From positions 1 to 29,683 of the forward strand of contig JBJMKO010000093.1 of the NCBI GenBank assembly GCA_045805805.1: a DNA stretch of 29,683 nt. The letters run 5' to 3'. Every line of letters begins with the position of its first letter. Position 1 is the stretch's first letter. Below the pieces are notes generated by a model, which saw only the letters and a program-made list of their open reading frames with translations, was not told the DNA's origin and ran no database searches. Source of the DNA: VRUE01 sp045805805 (lineage in GTDB: Bacteria > Actinomycetota > Thermoleophilia > Solirubrobacterales > 70-9). The position numbers and the translations under genes are program-made. Positions 17,353 to 25,692 of this stretch are shown here, piece by piece.

Positions 17353-17964
17353 TCAGACCTTGCGGAAGACGCCGACGACTTTGCCGAGAACGGTCGCCTC
17401 GGTGGTCCGGATCGGTTCCATCGCCTTGTTCTCTGGCTGCAGGCGGACGTGGTCGTCTTCGCGGAAGAAGCGCTTGACGGTGGCCTCCTCGCCGATCAGG
17501 GCGACGACTATCTCACCGTTGACGGCATCGTCGGCGGGGCGCACGATCACGTAGTCGCCGCCCAGGATGCCGGCTTCAACCATGCTGTCGCCGCGCACGT
17601 TGAGGATGTAGTCGCCGTCCTCGCCGCCGATCACGTCGGGGACTTCGATGTACTCCTCGACGTTCTCCTCGGCAAGGATCGGCTCGCCGGCAGCGACCTG
17701 ACCGACGAGCGGCAAACCGCTCTCCGGCCGAATCGTCCGCTTGGCCTTGTCGAACAGCAGCTCGATCGCCCGGGGCTTGGAGGGATCGCGGCGCAGCAGG
17801 CCGATTTTCTCCAGGTTGGCGAGGTGCGCATGCACGGTCGAGGACGAGTGCAGGCCCACCGCTTTTCCGATCTCCCGTACCGTGGGCGGATAGCCGGTCT
17901 TGGCGGCATATTTGCCGATGAAGTCGAAGATCTCCTTCTGCCTCTTGGTCAGATCCAGCTCCAT
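17353..17964 (-). CDS. lexA: LexA repressor, SOS regulon
   Basis: A 203-residue LexA. The N-terminal winged helix (about 1-70) contains GYPPTVREIGKAVGLHS and the recognition segment after it; the C-terminal S24-type domain contains the self-cleavage site Ala92-Gly93 and the catalytic Ser127 (GDSM) and Lys164. All residues needed for RecA-stimulated autocleavage are present. The ATG at 17964 follows GGGAGGGGAG and matches the usual LexA N-terminus (MELDLTKRQ); starts further upstream add only unconserved residues. A perfect SOS box lies 47 nt upstream, so the gene is autoregulated. It is divergent from tRNA-Leu. Confidence 0.97.
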   Translation of the reverse strand: MELDLTKRQKEIFDFIGKYAAKTGYPPTVREIGKAVGLHSSSTVHAHLANLEKIGLLRRDPSKPRAIELLFDKAKRTIRPESGLPLVGQVAAGEPILAEENVEEYIEVPDVIGGEDGDYILNVRGDSMVEAGILGGDYVIVRPADDAVNGEIVVALIGEEATVKRFFREDDHVRLQPENKAMEPIRTTEATVLGKVVGVFRKV

Positions 17965-18010
17965 GTTCACTCCCCTCCCAGGCCCGCGCATCGGTTCTTG
18001 TTATGTTCGC

Positions 18011-18024
18011 CGAACACTTGTTCG
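18011..18024. promoter_or_regulatory. SOS box (LexA operator) of lexA
   Basis: CGAACACTTGTTCG is a perfect CGAAC-N4-GTTCG palindrome, the actinobacterial/Gram-positive LexA site. On the minus strand it lies between a TTGCGA -35-like and a CATAAC -10-like element. No second copy was found in the window. Confidence 0.92.
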
Positions 18025-18083
18025 CAAGGGTAGCGCGCCCCCCGGATACGCGCAACCGAAAACGCCTCCCGGGCGCAAACATC

Positions 18084-18089
18084 TAGAAT
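18084..18089 (+). promoter_or_regulatory. -10 box of tRNA-Leu
   Basis: TAGAAT lies 13 nt before the mature tRNA 5' end. No strong -35 sequence is visible. Confidence 0.45.
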
Positions 18090-18102
18090 CGACGCCCCTC
18101 GA

Positions 18103-18188
18103 GCGGCTGTGGCGGAACTGGTAGACGCGCAAGGTTGAGGGCCTTGTGTCCCTAACGGGACGTGATGGTTCGACTCCATTCAGCCGCA
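18103..18188 (+). tRNA. tRNA-Leu (anticodon GAG)
   Basis: The 86-nt gene forms a complete type II cloverleaf. Acceptor GCGGCTG pairs with CAGCCGC, and the anticodon stem CAAGG/CCTTG encloses TTGAGGG, giving anticodon GAG. A long variable arm GTCCC-TAAC-GGGAC is present, and TTCGACT forms the T loop. No CCA is encoded. Its 3' half, from the anticodon stem onward, is repeated at 28408-28465, marking this gene as the integration site of the adjacent island. Confidence 0.97.
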
Positions 18189-18189
18189 T
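18132..18189 (+). repeat. attL: tRNA-Leu 3' half
   Basis: This is the left copy of the duplicated attachment sequence, lying inside the functional tRNA gene. The longest identical blocks shared with the right copy are 17 nt across the anticodon arm and about 20 nt through the T arm. Confidence 0.85.
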
Positions 18190-18217
18190 AGGAATAGCTG
18201 CAAATTGGCATTTTTAC

Positions 18218-18254
18218 GGCCTGGCAACTTCCCAAATAGTTGCCAGGCCGTTTT
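18218..18254 (+). terminator. Terminator after tRNA-Leu
   Basis: GGCCTGGCAACT and AGTTGCCAGGCC form a perfect 12-bp stem around an 8-nt loop and are followed by GTTTT. It lies inside the island, so the island supplies the terminator for the reconstituted tRNA gene. Confidence 0.85.
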
Positions 18255-18256
18255 AC

Positions 18257-18282
18257 GAAATGGGCCAAATTGGGCCCATTTC
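18257..18282. repeat. 10-bp inverted repeat next to the terminator
   Basis: GAAATGGGCC and GGCCCATTTC flank AAATTG. It could be a second terminator stem or a protein-binding site in the integrase promoter region. Confidence 0.6.
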
Positions 18283-18310
18283 GGCCTATTGGGTCCCCAG
18301 CAGGCATGGA

Positions 18311-18329
18311 CAAGGCTTTGGGCCTTGTG
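18311..18329 (+). repeat. Echo of the tRNA-Leu anticodon arm
   Basis: The sequence CAAGG-CTTTG-GGCCTTGTG differs from the tRNA segment at 18130-18148 only within the five central positions. It sits between the tRNA and the integrase and could be a relic of an older attachment core or an integrase core-binding site. Confidence 0.5.
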
Positions 18330-18379
18330 CTTCTGTAGCCGAAAGGGGGCGCTAAGGCCCCCTCATCCGTGCAAGATGC

Positions 18380-19587
18380 GTGACGAGGGAAGCGCTCGAC
18401 TCGCGCCTGCCGGCCTTACGCCCAAATCCCGAACCGAGAGGACGGGAAGCGATTGCCAAAGCACGGCGAAGCTACGGAACGGGGTCGCTCTATGTCCACA
18501 CTGGAAAGACCGGTCGCAAGTCCTGGTACGGGCGCTGGTATTCCGGCGGCAAACGAGCCCGCTGCGCAATTGGGCCGAAGCGGGAACCAGGATCTCCCGA
18601 TGGACTGACCCGGGCCGAAGCCGAGGCAGAGCTGCGCCGCCTGATGCACGACGGGCGGGCAGCGCAGGACCGCGCTTCGCTCACCGTCGCGGTGGTCGGC
18701 GAGCGGCTGCTGCGCCACCTCGAGATAGTCGGCAGGAAGCCGACGACCCTCGCCACCTATCGCTCGGCTCTCGAGACACATCTCCTTCCGGCCCTCGGAG
18801 CTCTGTCCCTGGGTGAGGTTGACAAGGAGCACGTCGAGAACTTGATGGCAGCGATGCAGGAGTCCGGCAAGGCAGCCAAGACCCGGGCGAACGCACTTGT
18901 CCTGCTGCACCAGCTCTTCCATTTTGCTGAGCGCAACGGCTGGTGCACGGACAATCCCTGCGCCCGAGTGGATCGCCCCCAGGTCGAACCGACTCTCGAC
19001 ATCCGTTTCCTCAACGAAGAGGAGTTCAAGGCGCTACTCGAGGCCGTCGACGTTGCACGCGAGCCGCTTGGTCATGTCGATCGAGCGATGTTCTTGACCG
19101 CGGTAATGACCGGCCTTCGACAGGGGGAGCTGCTCGCGCTCCGCTGGCGAGACGTCGACTGGCGAGCGGAGAGGATTCGCGTTCGCCGTAACTACGTCCG
19201 CGGGCACTGGGGCACACCGAAGTCCCGCCGGGGTCTCCGATCGGTGCCGCTCGGAACTCGAGCCGCGAGGGAGCTTGAGCAGCTACGCCAGGCGCAGCGT
19301 CCACGACGCAGACGAAGACCTCGTCTTCGGGCATCCCTGCACGGGCGAAGTGCTCGACCACTCGCAGCTCACCCGACGTTTCAAGTCAGCACTAAGGGCG
19401 GGGCCTGCGCAAGTTCCGCTTCAACGATCTGCGCCCCACTTTCGGGACCAGGAGGGCTGGCGCAGGAGCACCAATGCGGGATCTCCAAGAGTGGATGGGA
19501 CACCGCAGCATCAGCACCACGGAAATCTACGCCGACTACGAACCGCAAAAGGGCGGGAGCGGCACCGTCGACGACGCCTTCTCCTGA
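18380..19587 (+). pseudogene. Tyrosine recombinase/integrase, frameshifted
   Basis: The GTG-initiated frame encodes a phage-type integrase: an arm-binding region with YGTGSLYVHT, a SAM-like core-binding domain (TTLATYRSALETHLLPALG) and the start of the catalytic domain with the box I Arg (MTGLRQGELLALRW). Homology then passes into a second frame near 19290 (SVHDADEDLVFGHPCTG) and a third at about 19401 (GLRKFRFNDLRPTFG ... MGHRSISTTEIYADY), ending at the TGA at 19585. Each step behaves like one extra base; the second falls in a GGGG run. The box II HxxR reads NDLR and the following near-invariant His is Pro, so decay goes beyond frameshifts. Sequencing error could explain part of it. The island is probably immobile on its own. 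Confidence 0.85.
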
Positions 19588-19603
19588 GAGCGCGTCCCGA
19601 CCA

Positions 19604-20053
19604 TCAAGCCAGTGCTCCGCCCGGCACCAACCACTGATGGCGAAGCCCGCTCACCGCCGCGATCCGCTCGTAGTCGCGGTCATAGTGGATCAAGGCTACG
19701 CCAGCCTCCTCGGCCGCGCCGGCAAGGAGGAGATCTGCCGGCGGAACCCGGCGGTGATCGCCATTCGCCGCCAATGCCAGCTGAGTTTGCCTTGCCCCGG
19801 TCCAAAGCCCGTTCGGCATCGGAATTGCCTGGAAGGCTGCGAGTCGGTCGGCCACCTCATGGGCACGGTGCTCATTGGGAGCAAGTCGCGTCAACTCAAG
19901 GATGACCAGATCGCAGACCAGGACTAGACCCGCTTCCACGGCTACGTTGAACCAGTTCGCAAGTTCCGGGAAGCGACGATCGCGCACCCAAGTCCAGGCG
20001 CCGGTATCGAAGAGCGTCGGTCGATCGAGCTGCGGCAGCTCCAGCTCAGCCAC
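19604..20053 (-). CDS. VapC-type PIN-domain toxin
   Basis: A 149-residue PIN-domain ribonuclease, the toxin half of a type II system. The four acidic active-site residues are in place: Asp16 (LFDTGAW), Glu53 (ILELTRLA), Asp107 (PPADLLLAG) and Asp125/Asp127 (HYDRDYERIA). VapC toxins cleave specific RNAs, often tRNA or rRNA; the target here cannot be read from sequence. The GTG start lies 5 nt after the antitoxin stop, as usual for vapBC pairs. It is convergent with the integrase pseudogene, 16 nt away. Inside an island such pairs commonly stabilise the element. Confidence 0.88.
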   Translation of the reverse strand: MAELELPQLDRPTLFDTGAWTWVRDRRFPELANWFNVAVEAGLVLVCDLVILELTRLAPNEHRAHEVADRLAAFQAIPMPNGLWTGARQTQLALAANGDHRRVPPADLLLAGAAEEAGVALIHYDRDYERIAAVSGLRHQWLVPGGALA

Positions 20054-20058
20054 GCCGC

Positions 20059-20262
20059 TTAACTACGCTCGCGGCCGGCGGCGACTTCCTGCGGCGTGCC
20101 ATCGACATCGCGGACCACGTCGAATCCCTTTAGAACCCGACGTCGCGCGGCATCGCGAAGGGCGGCGTTAACCGTCTCGCTGAGACCGTCGGTGCCCAGC
20201 TCTCGCCGAGCAGCATCCAGAGCACGCTCGTCTACATCAACCGTGGTGCGGGTCACGCGCAT
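20059..20262 (-). CDS. VapB-type ribbon-helix-helix antitoxin
   Basis: A 67-residue protein with an N-terminal beta strand (TRTTVDVDE) and two helices (ALDAARRELG, SETVNAALRDAARR), the VapB/MetJ-Arc ribbon-helix-helix layout, followed by a short toxin-binding tail. It lies directly before vapC. The ATG at 20262 is given, but the in-frame GTG at 20256 is an alternative because TACACT lies 7 nt before it, matching the leaderless arrangement seen elsewhere. A tandem 9-nt repeat (GATCGTCTA twice, about 20330-20347) lies upstream and could be an operator. Confidence 0.85.
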   Translation of the reverse strand: MRVTRTTVDVDERALDAARRELGTDGLSETVNAALRDAARRRVLKGFDVVRDVDGTPQEVAAGRERS

Positions 20263-20377
20263 CAGTGTAGAGCATCAGCGAGGTGTCGCCGCCACTCATC
20301 AACCCCTTCCGCGCCACCCACGAATAGCCGATCGTCTAGATCGTCTACTCACTGGGGATTGACGTCGACAATGACCC

Positions 20378-21676
20378 TCAGCGCTGACGGGTCGTCAGGC
20401 TTGTGATCATTTTGTCGGATAGGTAGTCGACGTAGGCGGAGTCGGAGACCATGAGGCCACGTTCGTCCCCGAGGGAGCGTGTGGCGTCGCCTAGGTGAGA
20501 GAGCCAGCTGAAGTCGGAAGCAACCGAGTAGCGGCTGTCGCAGATCAGCAGGTTGTCGATCCTCCGCGAGAACTGGCGCACGTTGAGGTTGGGGCTTGCG
20601 GACGCGAGGCGATCCAAGGCTTTGACAGCCTCCGGGTCTGAAGCTTGGCGGGGGCCCTCGGAATGACCCCAGCCGATGTGCACGGAAACTCCCCGTTTGA
20701 GACAGGCCTCTAGTTTCGCCACCATCGGCTCGTCGAGGACCGTTCCCTGCACGCCGGGGGAGGTAATGATGAGCAACTCGCGCGCTTGCTCGATCGCGGC
20801 CTCGAGCTGGCCCCGGAGCTCGTAAGGCGGGATCACCTTGACCGCTCCATCGTCGGGCTGCTCCTTGGCGCGCCTCAGCCCAAATCGCCGATCGCGTATT
20901 CGGTCGCGGCCGGCGCTCTTGGCGCCGAGCTTGTCCTGCAAGCCCAATTCGGCGAGGGCCCGCGAGTGGCGATCCGAGACGCGGCCCGCAAAGGCCAAGT
21001 CGACGACGACATCAGTCGTTTCGTCCGCGCGGAAAGCGATCGCAAGTGCGGGGCGGAAGACTCGGAAGCGACGCATCGAGCGCAGCGCCAAGACATCGCG
21101 CTCCTGCTCCCTGCCGCGGCCAATCTGCCGCACCACCCGCTCCACGTCGGCGACATCAATGTGGCGAAGCTCCGGAACCAGCCCCACCGGTACTCCAACC
21201 TCCCTGATCCCTGCATCGGCGAGCTCGGCTGGCTGAAGAAACTCACCAAAGGGCTCAATGACTGATTTGAGCAGGGGGTCGAAGGCGACCCGAAGCTGCC
21301 TTGTCTTAGCCTGGATCTGACTTGCCGTCTCCAGAGCTTCCTCCCCCAGTTCGGTGATTGAGACCGAGTCGTAGTCGGGGGCGTTGCGAAGGTGATCTGA
21401 AGTAACGAGAGACACCAGGGTCGTTTCGAGCACCTTCGAATCGAGACCGAGCAAACGCTCCATCCCGGCGACCTCGTCAACGCCACTCGACACTGCGCGC
21501 AGAACAAACTCCGCAAACGGATCGATCGGCTTGCGATCGAGGATCTCGGCGTCGATCCGCAGCTCGAAGAACGGCAGGCCGACCTCACCGTAGCCGACTA
21601 GCTCATAGCCGGGATGAGCCCCAGCGCAGGCTCGAACAATCGCATCGACGCCTTGAGTCGGAGGCTCACCGGTCAT
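20378..21676 (-). CDS. PLD-like protein, MkoB-like partner of the kinase-helicase
   Basis: A 432-residue protein. Residues about 55-125 look like a winged-helix domain (LRAVSSGVDEVAGMERLLGLD ... SITELGEEAL). The C-terminal 150 residues have the phospholipase-D fold pattern seen in defence nucleases: VIPPYELRGQLEAAI, LLIITSPGV, GVSVHIGWG, and LLICDSRYSVASDFSWLSH followed by DERGLMV. Where the HxK pair of the HKD motif should stand, just before LLICD, the sequence is Ile373-Asp374-Asn375; Asp380 remains. Nuclease activity may therefore be lost or use other residues. The ATG at 21676 lies one base after the helicase stop (tight coupling); the open frame further upstream is only overlap with that gene. 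Confidence 0.78.
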   Translation of the reverse strand: MTGEPPTQGVDAIVRACAGAHPGYELVGYGEVGLPFFELRIDAEILDRKPIDPFAEFVLRAVSSGVDEVAGMERLLGLDSKVLETTLVSLVTSDHLRNAPDYDSVSITELGEEALETASQIQAKTRQLRVAFDPLLKSVIEPFGEFLQPAELADAGIREVGVPVGLVPELRHIDVADVERVVRQIGRGREQERDVLALRSMRRFRVFRPALAIAFRADETTDVVVDLAFAGRVSDRHSRALAELGLQDKLGAKSAGRDRIRDRRFGLRRAKEQPDDGAVKVIPPYELRGQLEAAIEQARELLIITSPGVQGTVLDEPMVAKLEACLKRGVSVHIGWGHSEGPRQASDPEAVKALDRLASASPNLNVRQFSRRIDNLLICDSRYSVASDFSWLSHLGDATRSLGDERGLMVSDSAYVDYLSDKMITSLTTRQR

Positions 21677-21677
21677 C

Positions 21678-24600
21678 TCAAGTTCTCGCCTCTTCGAACG
21701 AGCAGCCCTCGCCGCTCTCCATATAGTCGAGGACTCTACGGAACGGGTTGTCGCCACGGGCAGAGTACGCGAACTGATCGTCGCCAACGATGACAAGGCC
21801 CAGCCGACCCCGCGAAAGGGCGACGTTGAGCCGTCGGCTCTCGGCGAGGAAACCGAGCCTGCCGTCCTCATTTGAGCGTGTGACGGAATAGATTGCCACG
21901 TCAGCCTCGCGTCCCTGGAAGGCGTCCACGGTGTTGCATTCGATCTCCAACGCCGGCCAAGAGGTGAGCTCCTTAGCGATTTGGCGGTTGATCTCTTCAC
22001 ACTGTTCGCGGTATCCCGCCAGAATCGCGACGCTGGTTATCTCTTCTGCAGCAGCCGCAACAAGGTTAAGAGACCCCAGCAGGTTGCGAGTACATCTCGC
22101 CTCGAGTGGGTTGGTCCGGCCGGACCCAGCGCGCTCCTCGGCCCGTTTCGGAGCATCGGAGGTAGAGAGCCAAAGAACGGGAGTCTTTAGCGCCATCCCC
22201 AACCAGCCCGGCCGCTCCTTCGGAGCGCTGTTGAACTCGTTGTCGTAGAAACAGCTGCTGATCAGGTTCCCTACGGCGGGCATCATCCGGTGCTGTTCGG
22301 AAAGGATCACTCGAGACTGCTCAGGAAGATGGCGACGGAGCCGTTCGAAGAGGGTTTCGCGCAGTTGGTCCTCACTCAGCTCTAAGCGGGCGAGGAGCTG
22401 GCTATCCAGCAGCGCCTCGTCAATATGCGGCGGCAGCTGCCGGTGATCCCCAACCAGCACCCAGCGGTCCGCGCGCGACATTGGGATCAGGATCTCGGTC
22501 GCGTTGGCCTTCGAGGCCTCATCGACGATGCAGAGATCGAATTCGATCTCTTCCCACCCTGGCGTCGATGCCAGGCCGACACAGGTCCCAGCGACGATCT
22601 GAGCCCGCACCAGAGCCGCCGCCTGGAACTCTGGGCCGCGCCCGAACCGCGCGTGCCAATCGCCCAGCAGGCGGAGGAATTTCGAGCACTGCTCGTAGTC
22701 GGAATGCGACCTGTCGACCGCCTCAGCCGCGCGGGTGCGAGCCTCCTCTGGGCCCAGGCTCGACAGGGTCCCGGCCGTTCCTTTGTCGAGCTGGCCAAGG
22801 CGCTCGAGCAGATCATCCCGCAGGCGCTCGGCGCGCCTCACCTCATCGCGCAGCTCGACGATCCGATCCTGGACGCCGCTGATCGTCTCGTTCGACGTCT
22901 CTCCTCCAGACCGGCGCGTGTCACGCAGGATCTGGAGCTGCCGCTCCGCATCGACCAGGCTCACCCCTGTCGATGCGATCCCCTCGAGCACCGCCGCGAG
23001 CTCGTCCAAGCGCATCGCGATCTCGACGCCCCGGACCGAGATCTCCCGTTCCGATGACCACTTGCGAAGGTAGTCCCGCCCGCCGGAAATCACCTCGTCC
23101 CGCCACTCCTCGAGCTGCGGGTCTACCAGCAGCGAGGAGACTCCAGCCGCAATGCGCTCGTGACCAACCCGTCCAATCCTCAGCATCCGGGGGGAGCAAT
23201 CGAGGTCGAGGTCCTCGAGACGTTCGAGGACGTTGTCCAGAGCGGAGTGAGTCTGGGAGGAAATCAGGATGCGCATCTCGCAGTCACGAGCCAGTTCCTG
23301 CGCCACCAGCTCGGCGATCAAGGTCGTCTTCCCGGTCCCTGGCGGCCCCTCTACCAAGAGCACGTCGGGCGATCCCATCGCGGCTTCGACGGCTTCGCGC
23401 TTGGGCAGATCAAGGTCGTCCTGGATCCAGGGTGGCTCGCCGACCTGCTCGGGCGGTGCCGCGCTGCTGGGGTCGGCCAAAATCTGGCGCAGCGCTGGTC
23501 GCACCACGGCACCCCGCCGCAGGGCGTCTAGCGTGGATTCCTGGCGGCGCAACGCTGCCTGGCTGAGACGGAGATCAACCTTCAACTTGCCAGCACGGGG
23601 AAGCTGACGGGGATCACCCTGCTCAACTCGCAGTGTCATCTCGCCGCCGGAAGCCCGGGTGACTTGGCCGACCAGCAGAGCGCCGTCCGTTAGCTCCGCG
23701 ATACGTGTCTGGCCAATCAGATCCCCTCCAGCAAGGGAACCGCTGACGCTGAATGCAATCCCACCGCTAACGACGCGGAAATTTGAATAGGCGATTGGCT
23801 GCTCGCGACCTCGTTCGATCTCATTGAGCGCCTGCAGTGAGCGTCGCCAAATGGAGATGGTCTGATCGTCCTCGGAGCGTCGTCGTTCGCGCGATCTACC
23901 TGCTGCCACCTCGAGTACGCCGTCGATCAGCTCCGTGAGCTCCCGCTCGGCGGAAGCAGGGTCGCGGGGCGGATCGAGCGAGAATCGCAGGATGCCACTC
24001 CACGACCGCTCCCTGTCGCGGTCCAGGTAAAAGCCATTCTCACGCCTCACACTCTGCACTCTCAGCACAGGCGCGCTGCTCATCAGCGCCACGTGGCACC
24101 TCAATTCGCTCCCCAGCAAGAAGAAATGACCCTCCCTGCCGTCCTCGCCACCGCGCCCCGAGACGGGCACGAGAAAGGCCATTTCCTCAAGGTCGGCAAG
24201 CAGCATCTCCTCTGCCTCCCGCTCGGACTCGAGGTCGAAGTCGACCATAAGCGCCTCGCGGGCTTTCGCGGCTAGGCTGAGGTGGCAAGTGGGCGTCGAG
24301 GCAAAGCCGAGCTTCTTGGCTTCCGCGTCGCGGCTGAGGATCAGCGCTTCCAGCTCGGCGAGCGCCACAGCCCCGCTGCGCGGTCGCTCCCCCGAGTCGA
24401 CCGCCGTGCAGCGGGCGAGAAACCGCGTGGCCTCCACTGGCGCGTCGATGGCCGCGATGGCCTCCTCGACAAAGAGGCGTGGCTGCTCGCGAAAGCGAGA
24501 CTCGAAAGGGTTGATCCTGCTCAACACCGCCAGCGCGGTCACGCCGAGGGAATAGACATCTCCGGAAGTGTGGCGGTCGATTCCTTCTGCGGGAGGGGCG

Positions 24601-25175
24601 GCAAACGGCGGCGTGCGAAAGTCCGCGACGGTGTAGCCGGGGGCGATGTCGGTAGTGATCTTGGCGATGCCGAAATCGGCCAGTCTGGGCACGCCGTCGG
24701 TATCGATCAGGATGTTCGCTGGCTTGATGTCGCGATGCGCGACCGAGGCGTCGTGTGCCGCCGCTAGAGCGGAGAAAAGCGGCTGGCCGAGGTCGCGAGC
24801 GAAATCATCCCAGCCCTCGGGCGTCGAGCCCTCCCGCAGACGGCCCGCGAGATCCTCCTCCATCCATTCGAAGACGAGGAAGCGCTGATTGGTCTCCTCG
24901 TCGCGCCCGCCATCGAGCAGGCGAACTATGTTCGGGTGCTCAAGCCTCACAAGCGACCTGTACTCGCTGTCGAAGACCTTGCTGGACAGCCTGTGATCGG
25001 GCCCGCCGATCATCTTGACGGCGACCTCCGCGTGGTCCGCCTGCAAGTCCGTCGCCTTGTAAACCTCGGCCATCCCACCCTGTCGAGGCGTCGGTCCCAA
25101 TGCGTATCTGTTGTTCAGGAGGCGTGGAGCGGCTGCTGGCACGTCTACTTCCATGGCCCTTGGATATCTAGACAT
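21678..25175 (-). CDS. Ser/Thr kinase-SF1 helicase fusion (type I Mokosh MkoA-like)
   Basis: A 1165-residue fusion. Residues about 22-280 are a Hanks-type protein kinase: GGMAEVYKA, Lys54 (VAVK), His147-Arg-Asp149 (HRDIKPAN) and Asp167-Phe-Gly (DFG), all intact. After an unassigned region (about 290-590) comes an SF1 Upf1/COG1112-like helicase: Walker A GPPGTGKT near 610, QTHSALDN, motif II VDEASKA near 882 with DHRQLPP, then LSEQHRM, VDAFQGREADV and LNVALSRGR. Kinase plus RNA-helicase-like ATPase next to a PLD gene is the domain set I recall for type I Mokosh anti-phage systems; the assignment rests on architecture and memory, not a search. The start follows TAGGGT by 5 nt with no Shine-Dalgarno, so a leaderless mRNA is likely. 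Confidence 0.85.
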   Translation of the reverse strand: MSRYPRAMEVDVPAAAPRLLNNRYALGPTPRQGGMAEVYKATDLQADHAEVAVKMIGGPDHRLSSKVFDSEYRSLVRLEHPNIVRLLDGGRDEETNQRFLVFEWMEEDLAGRLREGSTPEGWDDFARDLGQPLFSALAAAHDASVAHRDIKPANILIDTDGVPRLADFGIAKITTDIAPGYTVADFRTPPFAAPPAEGIDRHTSGDVYSLGVTALAVLSRINPFESRFREQPRLFVEEAIAAIDAPVEATRFLARCTAVDSGERPRSGAVALAELEALILSRDAEAKKLGFASTPTCHLSLAAKAREALMVDFDLESEREAEEMLLADLEEMAFLVPVSGRGGEDGREGHFFLLGSELRCHVALMSSAPVLRVQSVRRENGFYLDRDRERSWSGILRFSLDPPRDPASAERELTELIDGVLEVAAGRSRERRRSEDDQTISIWRRSLQALNEIERGREQPIAYSNFRVVSGGIAFSVSGSLAGGDLIGQTRIAELTDGALLVGQVTRASGGEMTLRVEQGDPRQLPRAGKLKVDLRLSQAALRRQESTLDALRRGAVVRPALRQILADPSSAAPPEQVGEPPWIQDDLDLPKREAVEAAMGSPDVLLVEGPPGTGKTTLIAELVAQELARDCEMRILISSQTHSALDNVLERLEDLDLDCSPRMLRIGRVGHERIAAGVSSLLVDPQLEEWRDEVISGGRDYLRKWSSEREISVRGVEIAMRLDELAAVLEGIASTGVSLVDAERQLQILRDTRRSGGETSNETISGVQDRIVELRDEVRRAERLRDDLLERLGQLDKGTAGTLSSLGPEEARTRAAEAVDRSHSDYEQCSKFLRLLGDWHARFGRGPEFQAAALVRAQIVAGTCVGLASTPGWEEIEFDLCIVDEASKANATEILIPMSRADRWVLVGDHRQLPPHIDEALLDSQLLARLELSEDQLRETLFERLRRHLPEQSRVILSEQHRMMPAVGNLISSCFYDNEFNSAPKERPGWLGMALKTPVLWLSTSDAPKRAEERAGSGRTNPLEARCTRNLLGSLNLVAAAAEEITSVAILAGYREQCEEINRQIAKELTSWPALEIECNTVDAFQGREADVAIYSVTRSNEDGRLGFLAESRRLNVALSRGRLGLVIVGDDQFAYSARGDNPFRRVLDYMESGEGCSFEEART

Positions 25176-25180
25176 ACCGA

Positions 25181-25186
25181 ACCCTA
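25181..25186 (-). promoter_or_regulatory. -10 box of the kinase-helicase operon (leaderless)
   Basis: On the minus strand TAGGGT is followed by TCGGT and the ATG. The spacing is one base shorter than in the other leaderless candidates of the window. Confidence 0.4.
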
Positions 25187-25214
25187 GCCCGGACCAGCCT
25201 CTGAGGCCGCGGCT

Positions 25215-25296
25215 GGGGACAATTCGCGGACAGTTTCTTCAGTAATCCCGCCTCACCTCAGAGCCCTCCAGGTCACCTCAGAGCACTAAACGGAAC
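25215..25296 (+). repeat. ~80-nt direct repeat, copy 1
   Basis: The repeat begins GGGGACAATTCGCGGACAGT and ends in GAGCACTAAACGGAAC. It contains TCACCTCAGAGC twice, 20 nt apart. It aligns with 28307-28387 in the same orientation at about two thirds identity. Confidence 0.6.
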
Positions 25297-25692
25297 CGAA
25301 ATCGACCTAATATCTGGGGCGGGCCGAAAATCGCGGCGCAGCTCACGCTCGTGCCGATTGCACTGATCGCAGCGAGCATCCTGGCCCAACGATGGTCTCG
25401 AAAGTCGCCCCCACAAACGAGACGATCGAGTTCCGGCCGGTCGTGTTCTTCGCCGCGACCGTTCTTGACCGACCATGACAGGAGCCATGCCTCGTTCCTG
25501 CGCATCCGCGTGCCAGCCTGCTGTGTCGGTGGCGAAGGGAGAATCAACTTGCTTGCCGCCGGCCGTGTTTGCACTCTGGGACGTAGTCGAGCAGCTATAG
25601 CTCGCGTTCAATCTGACAACTGCTTTGCCGAGGGAGGGAGACCACGCCGCCACTAGGGACGGACGTGACTCCACGCTAGTGTCGCCCATTAG

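Larger units (their letters stand above)
25176..25692. other. 517-nt stretch without a convincing gene
   Basis: Apart from the -10 box and the ~80-nt repeat at 25215-25296, nothing recognisable is present. Open frames on both strands (for example 25273-25740 minus and 25351-25656 plus) have low-complexity, Arg/Ser-rich translations without family motifs. The stretch may contain promoter sequence for the divergent genes and debris from older insertions. Confidence 0.6.

Noticed and set aside
16975..18033. 352-codon plus-strand frame across RNase P RNA and lexA
   Set aside because: It runs antisense to an RNA gene and a protein gene that are both certain.
25351..25656. 101-codon plus-strand frame upstream of the membrane protein
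   Set aside because: Arg/Ser-rich translation with no motif or ribosome binding site; shifted frames give nothing better.
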